Below, in pieces: positions 46,701 to 55,930 of a stretch of 64,000 bases of DNA. The number at the start of each line of letters is the position of its first letter. Position 1 is the stretch's first letter. The notes under the pieces are model-generated. The model did no database searches. It had not been told where the DNA came from and was given only the letters and a program-made list of their open reading frames with translations. The stretch covers positions 27,468,863 to 27,532,862 of the forward strand of contig OY986437.1 of NCBI GenBank assembly GCA_963920525.1. Reading direction: 5' to 3'. Made by a program: the position numbers and the translations under genes. The stretch is from Dichetophora obliterata. Its lineage: Eukaryota; Arthropoda; Insecta; Diptera; Sciomyzidae.

Positions 46701-49207
46701 CATTCTGCATTTATTAATTTAACAGCGTCAGTAACAGCATCTGACAGTTAAGCAAACAGTTGTGTTCATGTAGCATAGAATTTGTTCGCTCGATTAAAAG
46801 GCGTTCGCTACTTTATCAGTTTTAGTTAGCGCTACCAAATTTGTACCATTCAGCGAATTTTTACACAACAGTTGCCAACTGTTGTCTGCGCTGAATGCGG
46901 CCAATGAGAACGCAATATGAAAGCAAAAATTTTCAAAAATACCAAAATGGCTAAGTTTGACAGTTGCGGTCACTAGGAGAGAGAACACATTCAGTCCTAA
47001 ACTACCTTGTCTAGTTCTACTATGCTCAAGCCTAGTGAATTTGAAAAGAGTGATTGACTCTATAAAGAGTTGTTGTTGCCTTTTTCAAAACTTACTCGAA
47101 AGTCTTCACGCAATACTAGAGTTTGTTTATAAGCGAAGACAAGATTGAAAGAGATCATTTTAGAAGAGAGTTTTTACAAGAGTGCGAAAGAGATAATTGA
47201 AGTTAGGAGGATTAACGCATTTCTAGCGTGAAAAATTTATAATTTTTCTCTATAGGATTTATCGAAAATGTGGTATTTTATGCATTTTAACTTTATATGA
47301 TAAATAATCAATAATGGATTTGATTCCTTCAGTGCCTGACTTTAAAATCATTTGCTTTATTTAATTACTGTTATGTGTAATTATTTATTTGATGTAACAA
47401 AACTATGAAGTTTTGGTTTACCAATTAATTTGGTTACTGATTTGCAACGCGACGCAGTAAAGGGTTGAGTTTTTATAAAGGGGAGTAAAAATCTATAAGT
47501 CCTTCAGAGGCCATTTGTTACTCAACTGAGCTTCTCTGAAAGTAACTATTAACTCTTTGCCGTGGGCGAAATATAATTTGCTCTCTTATTATCATCACTT
47601 CATTCGAATAAATAAAAACCTTAAAAATCTTTTCAAAAGTGTTTATCTTAAAATCATCTTATTTAGAACTATTGTAAAGATTGCTGGCAAGCTAACATTT
47701 TTTTTTCTAGCACACACGACAGCGATGAAATCGCTAAAGAGAACACAACAACCAACAAAACGGTTGCGTCCAACACTGTTACGAATTCAACTACAGCTAA
47801 CAACAACAACAACCATCACAACAGCAGTGAAGAAGATAAATTCAAATCCAAAACCTGCACGGCACACATAGAATTGGCATTCCAAGACAATAGCACTCAA
47901 TTCAACTGCAAGATATATTTCGCCAAGGAATTTGATCTGATGCGCGCCCATACCTTACTTCCACCCAAGCTGGGTAAATCCCTATACAAAGAATTGGAGC
48001 AGAGCAAAAAACGAGAGGAACTTAAAGTGTCACAAAGTAAAACAGGTTCCAGTTATGCGGAAATTGAAATTGTACGCAAGCCGAGCGAGGCTTCAGTTAC
48101 TGGAAATGCCAATACAAAATCCAGCACCGATGGAATTGCCGAAAAGAATGAGCAACTGCAGCTACAAATGGAAATGGAAGAGTGCCGCACCTATTTTGCG
48201 CGCTCACTCTGTGCCAGCGTGCAGTGGGAGGCTAAAGGTGGAAAGTCCGGGTCGCGTTTCTGCAAAACTTTAGGTCTAATTAAATTTTCTCAAACCCTAG
48301 ATAATCGGCTGGAGAAATTTTTTATTTGAAAATATTTTCCAATTTTCTTGCAGATGATCGATTTGTGTTGAAAGAGATGAACAGAACCGATATAGGAATG
48401 TTTGAAAACTTTGCACCCAACTATTTTGAGTATATCAGCAAGTGTCAGAAGCAAAAGCAACCCTCATTATTGGCAAAAATCTTTGGCGTTTACAAGGTTT
48501 CCATTAAGAAAAAAGAGTGCGTTCCATTGTATAAAAAATAATACATTATTTTTAATTGAACTTTCGTTTAACTTGCAGTTTCTACCTCGAGAAAACACTG
48601 CTGGTTATGGAGAATCTCTTCTACAATTGTGATATAAAAAATAAATTCGATTTAAAGGGTTCAGAGCGCAATCGTTTAGTGGATCCCAATCAACATGGCG
48701 ATGAAATAGTACTCCTCGATGAAAATCTTATGCAAAGTATGTTAAATAATTTTTCATCTTATAAAATTTTAAATATTTCCGTTTCAGTGTCCTGGTCGAA
48801 ACCGCTTTATGTGCTCTCGCACAGCAAGGCAATACTTAAAGATGCCATCAATCGAGATTCTTCATTTCTGGAAAAAAATGTAGTCATGGACTATTCGCTG
48901 TTGGTGGGTTTGGACAATCGCAATGGCGTTTTAGTGCTAGGAATTATTGGTCTGTAGCATTTATTGGAAGCTAAACAACTTGAAAATCTATAATTTTTTT
49001 CATTTCTCGACTTTTGTAGATTATATACGCACCTTTACCTTCGATAAAAAAGTCGAATCAATAATCAAGCAAACTGGTTTTCTTGGTGGCATGGGCAAAC
49101 TGCCCACCGTTATATCCCCTGAACGTTATAAGCAACGTTTTATTGACTCTATGGATCGTTACTTCTACACAGTACCCGACCGTTGGGAGGGTTTGTCAAA
49201 AATTTAA
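31723..49207 (+). CDS. fab1: 1-phosphatidylinositol-3-phosphate 5-kinase Fab1 (PIKfyve)
   Basis: Coding exons: 31723-32091, 32152-32241, 35742-35931, 35999-36503, 36565-37382, 37446-37575, 37637-38325, 40184-40478, 40545-41894, 47711-48273, 48354-48516, 48579-48736, 48788-48949, 49020-49207. Phases agree at every junction, giving 1889 aa, close to the ~1800 of Drosophila Fab1. The enzyme makes PI(3,5)P2 on endosomes. FYVE finger ~160-226: WMPD 167-170, RRKHHCR 187-193, zinc ligands C176/179/192/195/200/203/222/225. DEP ~300-372 (CGLDLIEFLNRH). TCP1/Cpn60 region ~460-720. CHK region ~930-1250 (FYGQYDIMLGQF, ICPLCELPM). PIP-kinase ~1530-1889: Lys in FVLKEM ~1673, FDLKGSERNR ~1744, catalytic MDYSLLVG ~1807, IIDYIRTF ~1827, activation loop GKLPTVISPERY. 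The first donor is GTTACG, weak but in phase. Start ATG chosen because MNHHLHSPTKLTEFARDF resembles insect Fab1 starts. No break is seen. Confidence 0.95.
34075..35275 (+). repeat. Partial copy of the 5.2-6.0 kb foldback core
   Basis: Collinear with 5210-5930: GAATTGCACAAGCCTACTTG (vs GAACTGCACAAGCCTACTTG), AAAGCTTGATGCTTTCGGCA, AAGATGGCGGATAGAGTTG, GGTTGCCACCTAAATTTTTA, ATGGTATACCAAAAATGGG. It is interrupted at 34494-34750 by a SINE-like insertion absent from the other copy. Confidence 0.75.
34494..34750 (-). mobile_element. SINE-like retroposon with poly(A) and 11-bp target duplication
   Basis: Relative to the uninterrupted copy at ~5640, ~257 extra bp are present here, flanked by TTTTTAAATTC at 34483-34493 and 34751-34761. 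The insert begins with a run of T on the + strand, i.e. a poly(A) tail on the minus strand. The minus-strand head reads GACTCGCGTCGTTTCATCAC. No clear tRNA A/B boxes are seen, so its parent RNA is unknown. Confidence 0.65.
38326..40183 (+). repeat. fab1 intron 7 with degenerate CTCCCATACAAAGTGAC repeats
   Basis: The phrase CCTCCCATACAAAGTGAC or a near form appears near 38767, 38914, 39075, 39645, 39788 and 39934, each followed by AT-rich sequence and AAATTCCACAAAAA. Spacing is about 145 bp or multiples of it, indicating an old tandem expansion. Intron borders: donor GTGAGT at 38326, acceptor TTTGCAG ending 40183. Confidence 0.65.
42563..43126. mobile_element. MITE in fab1 intron 9
   Basis: TATAGCGCATTTTTTTCTTT (42563) mirrors AAAAGAATGCGCTATTA (ending ~43126), and AAAAAAATTCTGCAATTTTC mirrors the GAATTCTGGCC / TTCTGCATT region. 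The repeated TTCTGCATTTTTTCCGTTCTTTT inside gives spurious open frames on the minus strand. Confidence 0.55.
44975..46010 (-). pseudogene. Degenerate Tc1/mariner-superfamily transposase in fab1 intron 9
   Basis: Minus-strand reading, pieced across several frames from ~46010 down to ~44975: helix-turn-helix region (MNRLTKEQV, FHGRHNRPTKQTIQAIV, VRTEENIAAIS), first catalytic part HPEKCTVWCGLYASDISGPY, then THATRHAI, and near the end ALKDNITAVIGEIPAEMLEK. This order is typical of a mariner-like family with DDE/D chemistry. The second catalytic motif (usually QQDGATCH-like) is corrupted and there are several stops and frame changes. Long dead. Confidence 0.75.
46441..47012. mobile_element. Inverted-repeat element in fab1 intron 9
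   Basis: AGACAAGATAGTGTTAGGGC (46441) mirrors CCTAAACTACCTTGTCT (ending 47012); CGCATTCAGCGCAGACAACT mirrors TTGTCTGCGCTGAATGCGG near 46880; CCGAAACTGTCAAA mirrors TTTGACAGTTGCGG. About 570 bp, no coding capacity. Confidence 0.65.
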
Positions 49208-49273
49208 AAGAAAAAACATAAAAATGCTTAGCAGTTAAATAAGCAGCACTCGGCGGTATTCATCATAAGTCAA

Positions 49274-49279
49274 AATAAA
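49274..49279 (+). terminator. Probable fab1 polyadenylation signal
   Basis: AATAAA 67 bp after the fab1 stop codon. Further AATAAA-like hexamers follow, so the true end may be further down. Confidence 0.4.
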
Positions 49280-49890
49280 AAATTTCCGTTAGTTTAAGAA
49301 TTTTTTTATTTATATAACATATTCCATATAATGTTATTTTTATTTGTTTGCAACATTGTTTGAATTTCTCTAACAAATTTAAAATAAAAAAAATTGTCAA
49401 ACTCACATAAAGGACTCACATAAGTGAAATAAATTTAAGTTATGTAAGTTTTGAAATATTAAGCCCTACCATGAATAATTCACGCGGAATCAGAGAAGGG
49501 GGTTTTCATTATTAACATAAATCTCAAGAACATTTTGGAAATTTTTTAATAAAAATTGTTGATTAACCCGTTGATGATCATATTGCATTAAGAATTTCAA
49601 AAATTTCTTGAGCTTTATTTTAAAAATTAAAACTCCCTTTTCTGATTCCGCGTGAAAAATTATTAATGGGGCTGATTGTTTTAATCCCTTGACCTTATAA
49701 GTACTTAAATATAAATACAAATTATAAAATAAAGAACATGAAAAACTACTTGAAAAAAAATAAAAAATAAATCAGCATTAAAGCTGAGGACTTGATCTTC
49801 AAATGCCAAAAAATTATCTTGAGGCAATTTGGGACTTCAGGACTTCAGACCAATAAACCTCACATAATTCGTACTAAAAACCCTATAACG
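49280..49890. other. AT-rich DNA after fab1
   Basis: No supported gene. TCACGCGGAATCAGAGAAG at ~49480 mirrors CTTTTCTGATTCCGCGTGA at ~49636, a small inverted repeat. Confidence 0.35.
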
Positions 49891-49899
49891 TATATTTGA

Positions 49900-51575
49900 T
49901 ATTCATCTAAGGGCATTTTAGAGGGTACTTCCACATCCAACGCCTAGCATGCATACGTTAAGGGCAGATCCACAGATACCGCTATACACGAGATTATCAC
50001 TACTATTGAAAGATACATTTTCTTGAAACTCTTGCGGCCTTCTAAGATATAGAAGGGGCATTTAATAATCTACACACTAAGGCCATTCTTGATTCTATGA
50101 CCAACCTTGGTGTGCAAACACCGTTGAGAACAGAATAATCCAGGGAGACCTGGATAGTTGTTAACTCACGAGATTTGACACGGACTAAGACACTCCCAAA
50201 CTCAACTTCACGAAATCCTTTACGACCAAATTTCCCACCAGGGTAGAGTGTCGCAATGAGGGACCTGATTCAGCCTTTGATGTGTCCTTCTACACTGATG
50301 GCTCCATGATGAAGTGTCGGTCGCAGATGGAGAATATTACAAACCTGCAATACTTCAAGAAAATTATGGCCCCTTTACAACTTAGGTAGAACTTAGGAGA
50401 TGCTCTCAAAACTTTGGAATGACATACCCAGAATCACGGCTATTACTAAGGGTCATTGGTGCACCGGAGTAAACGCCAAAAAAATCGAACTGCTCTTCAA
50501 CACTGGCACATTTTTTGTGCACCTGCTCGGCCTTGGCCAGGTCTAGACGAAGAGCGCTAGGCAAGCCCTTTCTCAGCAATCAAGAGGAACTTTCAACAAC
50601 AAAAATCAATAATCTTCTAACGTTCATTAACCGCACTGGATGGTTATAACTAGTGTCCGACCGAATATTCGGTTTCGGTTACGGCCAGTTTCGGCCCTTT
50701 TTGTCAGTTTCGGCCAATTTCGGCTATTCGGCCTCAAAATGGCCGAATATCCGAAACTAGCTGAAACTTTTGGTAAAAACTTCTTGCATCAGTCATTTAA
50801 TTCAAATATAAAAATATTTACAACGCACTGTACAAAACAAAAATTATTAATTCGTCTATAATTTGATTTCTCATGTTAACGCAAAACATTTTGGCTTATT
50901 TTATGCGTTCGATACTATCATTTTCGATTCTATGGTCTCTATTGCAATTACTATTAAAGTTTTATAGGTACTGAAGCCAAAAAAATGATAAATAAACTTC
51001 AAAAACGAATTCTGTGTGTGCGGAATAAAGGAAAAGAAAACGAAATATTTCTGTTTTATAATACTAAACCTTTAAAAAACACAAAATACTTTGTTTTGTA
51101 GTTCTATAAAAATGCAAATTTTAGGTGAATACTATTTTGAGTGTGTACTGAAGATATAAAGTATGCAATGCTTTTGTAATAAAAAATAAAATAAATAATT
51201 ATCTCATTTATGATTATAGTAAACTTCAATTAATTATTACAAACTTCAATATTCAAATAATACTTTTTTATATTAAATTTTTTCTTATGTGTATGAAAGT
51301 ACTTTTGTTTCCTTTCAATAAAATAAAAATTATTTGTAAAAACTTAAATTTTCTTATTAATAACCAGTTTCGGTTTCGGTTTCGGCCGAATATTATAAAA
51401 TGGCCGAATATTCGGTTTCCGTTTCGACCAAAATTCTGGTTTCGGTCAGACACTAGTCATAACCTTACAGTGCGATACTCACTCAACTTAGAGGAACACG
51501 AGGTAATGGTATCGAAACGGCTCACTAGACCAACTTAGATCCTATTTGTATGTACCATCACCATCTAAACCAACT
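49900..51575 (+). pseudogene. Decayed RNase H-type non-LTR retrotransposon, split by a hAT MITE
   Basis: Scattered matches to the minus-strand element at 27.5-29.3 kb: TTCTACACTGATGGCTCCAT (RNase H YTDGS), ACGGCTATTACTAAGGGTCA (vs ACGGCTATTATTACGGGTCA), CTTGGCCAGGTCTAGACGAA, TTAACCGCACTGGATGGTTA, and the tail GGCTCACTAGACCAACTTAG ... CCATCACCATCTAAACCAAC. Many stops and deletions. The insertion at 50651-51455 interrupts the 3' region. Confidence 0.75.
50651..51455. mobile_element. hAT-type MITE with 8-bp target duplication
   Basis: Ends TAGTGTCCGACCGAA and TTCGGTCAGACACTA are inverted repeats (14 of 15). Flanks are GTTATAAC (50643-50650) and GTCATAAC (51456-51463), an 8-bp duplication with one change, as for hAT elements. 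The uninterrupted site is visible in the related element at ~27625 (minus strand GGTTATAACCTAGCAGTGCG). Subterminal sequence is built of TTTCGG / CCGAATATTCGG motifs. Confidence 0.8.
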
Positions 51576-51964
51576 TGGGCTAAAAACGTTGCAGTCGCGT
51601 AGGAAGTATAACCGAGTTCTTTTTCTGAGAGATATTCTAATGAATCGCATCAATAGTATGCCCTATTGAAACCTCAGAAATAATATGTACCTGAGAGGTT
51701 TATTCGGCAACGAAATCTATTTTTTATCGAGTCTTATAGAACAAACTAATTTTTTTTTTTTTCAAGTTTCATAGAGCAAATGAATGACGCTGTAACCAAT
51801 TCTTGTGTTGCGTTCAGCTCTGTATGTAATGAAATAGACATAAGTATTGATAGAGAATCTTTTAAATATTTATTGTTACCTTTTTTCTAAGTATTATTTA
51901 AAAAAAAAATTGTTTTTTAAATTTTAATTAACTGATAGACTTGTTAGATGAATAAATAAATAAA

Positions 51965-52675
51965 TTAACACTTACATTATCATTAACATAAATATTAAAA
52001 TTAAGAATAACAATTAACATTTACATTAACACCAGCATTAACATTACCATTAACAGTAACATTAACATTAGCAATAACATTAACACTAACATTAACATTA
52101 AGATTAACATTAACATTAACATTAATATTAACGTTAACATTAACATTAACGCTACCATTAACATTAATATTAACATTAACGCTAACATTTACATTAACAT
52201 TAACATAAACGTTAACACTAACATTAACATTAACATTAACATTAACATGAACATTAGCATCAACATTAACATAACAATTTTCAAAGTTTCAAAATACTTC
52301 GTTTTGCGTTGAAACCTTTTTCTTTTTAAAAATTCTAACATTAACAATTAACATTTACATTAACACTAGCATTAACATTACCATTAACACTAACATTAAC
52401 ATTAGCAATAACATTAACATTAAAATTAACACTAACATTAACATTAACATTAAGATTAAGATTAAGATTAAGATTAAGATTAAGATTAAGATTAACATTA
52501 ACATTAAAATTAACATTAACATTAATATTAATATTTTGCTTGTTTACATTTTGCTTGTTTATTAACATTAACATTGACATTGACATTGACATTAACATTA
52601 ACATTAGCATAACAATTTTTAGAGTTTCAAAATACTTCATTTTGAGTTGAAACCTTTTTCTTTTCAAAAATTCTT
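51965..52675. repeat. ATTAAC hexamer array in two ~340-bp higher-order copies
   Basis: Imperfect ATTAAC repeats, with ATTAAG and ATTGAC variants, form two blocks that each end in AACAATTTT...GTTTCAAAATACTTC...GTTGAAACCTTTTTCTTTT (near 52275 and 52612). The non-hexamer tail shows that a ~340-bp composite unit was duplicated. A 108-codon frame through it is only the repeat. Confidence 0.9.
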
Positions 52676-52699
52676 AATTTTTTTTTTGCAACTTTGCCG

Positions 52700-52916
52700 A
52701 CTTAATATTAATATTAATATTAATATTAATATTAATATTAATATTAATATTAATATTAATATTAATATTAATATTAATATTAATATTAATATTAATATTA
52801 ATATTAATATTAATATTAATATTAATATTAATATTAATATTAATATTAATATTAATATTAATATTAATATTAATATTAATATTAATATTAATATATTAAT
52901 ATTAATATTAATATTA
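52700..52916. repeat. Near-perfect ATTAAT hexamer array
   Basis: About 36 units of TATTAA/ATTAAT without interruption until ~52890. Both strands read almost the same because the unit is close to self-complementary. The peptide of alternating Asn-Ile encoded here is not a gene. Confidence 0.95.
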
Positions 52917-54513
52917 ATTATGTTGACTTTATATGATTTAAATACAAATTCTAAATGTTTGATAGTTTAAATCATACTTGATTTTAAATACAAATTCTAG
53001 TTGTTTGATAGTTTAAAATCGTTTATTGAGCTTAAGGTCAAAGTTAGAACAATTAATTGTTCTAACGAATTTTTCCAAAGAAACAACAACAACAACAAAG
53101 TTTTTTTTTTCAATATGAAAAGGAAAAAATCACTAGCTGATCTGATTGCAATTTCTACTCTGCTAAAAGCGTCATCAGAAATCTTTGTGATACCCGTGCA
53201 AGCGCGCGCTAACGCACTGCACCATCGGGGCGATGAGATTTGAAGCGTCAATTTCTCAGTTTTTTCCTCCATTTCATAATGTCACATTTGTTGTTGTATT
53301 TCTGTTTTACTTTAGTTTCTATGCTTATGTTATTATATGTAGTCCAACAGCCTGCTGGAAGTCTGCACTAACAAAGCATGTTTACTGAAGTTGTTTTTAG
53401 AATTTTTGCTGATTTTGTTTTCAGCTGTTTCCGTTTGGTCGAGCTCTACCATTTGATTAAAGTTTTTTTCTAAATGACCTCTATATTAATTATGTTGACT
53501 TTATATGATTTAAATACAAATTCTAAATGTTTGATAGTTTAAATCATACTTGATTTTAAATACAAATTCTAGTTGTTTGATAGTTTAAAATCGTTTATTG
53601 AGCTTAAGGTCAAAGTTAGAACAATTAATTGTTCTAACGAATTTTTCCAAAGAAACAACAACAACAACAAAGTTTTTTTTTTTCAATATGAAAAGGAAAA
53701 AATCACTAGCTGATCTGATTGCAATTTCTACTCTGCTAAAAGCGTCATCAGAAATCTTTGTGATACCCGTGCAAGCGCGCGCTAACGCACTGCACCATCG
53801 GGGCGATGAGATTTGAAGCGTCAATTTCTCAGTTTTTTCCTCCATTTCATAATGTCACATTTGTTGTTGTATTTCTGTTTTACTTTAGTTTCTATGCTTA
53901 TGTTATTATATGTAGTCCAACAGCCTGCTGGAAGTCTGCACTAACAAAGCATGTTTACTGAAGTTGTTTTTAGAATTTTTGCTGATTTTGTTTTCAGCTG
54001 TTTCCGTTTGGTCGAGCTCTACCATTTGATTAAAGTTTTTTTCTAAATGACCTCTATATTAATTATGTTGACTTTATATGATTTAAATACAAATTCTAAA
54101 TGTTTGATAGTTTAAATCATACTTGATTTTAAATACAAATTCTAGTTGTTTGATAGTTTAAAATCGTTTATTGAGCTTAAGGTCAAAGTTAGAACAATTA
54201 ATTGTTCTAACGAATTTTTCCAAAGAAACAACAACAACAACAAAGTTTTTTTTTTTTCAATATGAAAAGGAAAAAATCACTAGCTGATCTGATTGCAATT
54301 TCTACTCTGCTAAAAGCGTCATCAGAAATCTTTGTGATACCCGTGCAAGCGCGCGCTAACGCACTGCACCATCGGGGCGATGAGATTTGAAGCGTCAATT
54401 TCTCAGTTTTTTCCTCCATTTCATAATGTCACATTTGTTGTTGTATTTCTGTTTTACTTTAGTTTCTATGCTTATGTTATTATATGTAGTCCAACAGCCT
54501 GCTGGAAGTCTGT
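52917..54513 (+). repeat. Tandem array of ~572-bp units, forward orientation
   Basis: TGTTGACTTTATATGATTTA recurs at 52921, 53493 and 54066 (periods 572 and 573). Copies are almost identical; they differ mainly in the length of the T run after AACAACAACAACAAAG. Each unit holds an ATTAATTGTTCTAAC hairpin, a short frame MKRKKSLADLIAISTLLKAS and the phrase GTGCAAGCGCGCGCTAACGC. The third unit is cut at 54513. Confidence 0.9.
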
Positions 54514-55170
54514 GACATTATGAAATGGAGGAAAAAACTGAGAAATTGACGCTTCAAATCTCATCGCCCCGATGGTGCAGTGCGTTAGCGCGCGCTTGCA
54601 CGGGTATCACAAAGATTTCTGATGACGCTTTTAGCAGAGTAGAAATTGCAATCAGATCAGCTAGTGATTTTTTCCTTTTCATATTGAAAAAAAAAAAAAA
54701 CTTTGTTGTTGTTGTTGTTTCTTTGGAAAAATTCGTTAGAACAATTAATTGTTCTAACTTTGACCTTAAGCTCAATAAACGATTTTAAACTATCAAACAA
54801 CTAGAATTTGTATTTAAAATCAAGTATGATTTAAACTATCAAACATTTAGAATTTGTATTTAAATCATATAAAGTCAACATAATTAATATATAGGTCATT
54901 TAGAAAAAAACTTTAATCAAATGGTAGAGCTCGACCAAACGGAAACAGCTGAAAACAAAATCAGCAAAAATTCTAAAAACAACTTCAGTAAACATGCTTT
55001 GTTAGTGCAGACTTCCAGCAGGCTGTTGGACTACATATAATAACATAAGCATAGAAACTAAAGTAAAACAGAAATACAACAACAAATGTGACATTATGAA
55101 ATGGAGGAAAAAACTGAGAAATTGACGCTTCAAATCTCATCGCCCCGATGGTGCAGTGCGTTAGCGCGCG
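54514..55170 (-). repeat. Same ~572-bp units in inverted orientation, left part
   Basis: From TGACATTATGAAATGGAGGA at 54514 the sequence is the reverse complement of the forward units, running ~575 bp to the next TGACATTATG at ~55089 and continuing until the errantivirus at 55171. Confidence 0.9.
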
Positions 55171-55930
55171 AGTTATGTTCCTTGCTTAGAGCAGTTTGAT
55201 TGAAACACACTTTTCTTTTCTGCTGTAAACTTAGAACTGAACTTTATTACAACTCTTTCTTAAAATCTAACCAATTCGTTTTCGAAATGTAAATGTGTAA
55301 AAGTATGTAAAGATATAAATGGAAGAAATACAATTGTAAAATAGGAGAAATGTAATGTATGTAAAAGAAATACAATGTGGTTAATATGTAAAAGTTAATA
55401 GTCGCAAAGTGTTGCCTAATTTATAGTTGCAACATAATATCAAAAATGCAAGGGTTTCATTTTAATGTCTTGTGGTTAATATGTAGAATAAATAATCGTA
55501 AAATGTTGCCCAATTTATGGTTGCAACATAATATCAGAAATGCAAGAGTTTGATTTTAATGTTATACTTTAAAATTGAACCTATTTTAATAGTTGCGATT
55601 TATGAGGAAAAAAATAAAGAAAGAGTGTAAATAAAATTGGAACACTTAAAATATCTTATTGATTACGCTGCACTTTAAGTAGTGCAGTGGGGCTTATTAT
55701 GTTGTTGTTTCTGGTGCTATTGTTGTGGGTGCCGAGATTTAATTGCCGTTTGTGCTGTTGTTGTAAATGTAGTAACGATGTCTTTGACTTGTTGGTTAAT
55801 TTGGTATTGTTGTTGTGTTTGTTGTAATTGTTACTGTAAGTGTTGCAGCGGCGTATTGAGCCTCGATGGTTTGGGTGGTGGCTGAGAAGTATATGTATTT
55901 GTTGTTGTCGTTTGAGTGGGGGTCGTAACT
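55171..55930 (-). repeat. 3' LTR of the errantivirus (760 bp)
   Basis: Same length and, on reading line by line, the same bases as 62972-63731. It overlaps the last ~100 bp of env. A TTTATT (AATAAA on the minus strand) at ~55243-55248 is a candidate polyadenylation signal. Confidence 0.95.

Noticed and set aside
52341..52667. 108-codon frame on the minus strand rich in Asn-Val/Asn-Leu
   Set aside because: Translation of the ATTAAC repeat array; periodic composition, no start context.
52647..52970. 107-codon frame of alternating Asn-Ile
   Set aside because: It is only the ATTAAT hexamer array read in frame; no gene features.
53997..54788. MEEKTEKLTLQISS... frames repeated at 52997, 53585, 54207 and 54525
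   Set aside because: Antisense frames of the ~572-bp repeat unit; repeated because the unit is, with no sign of selection.
55682..55885. Cys-rich 67-codon frame (also at 63483)
   Set aside because: Lies in the LTR and arises from TTGTTG-rich sequence antisense to the env end.
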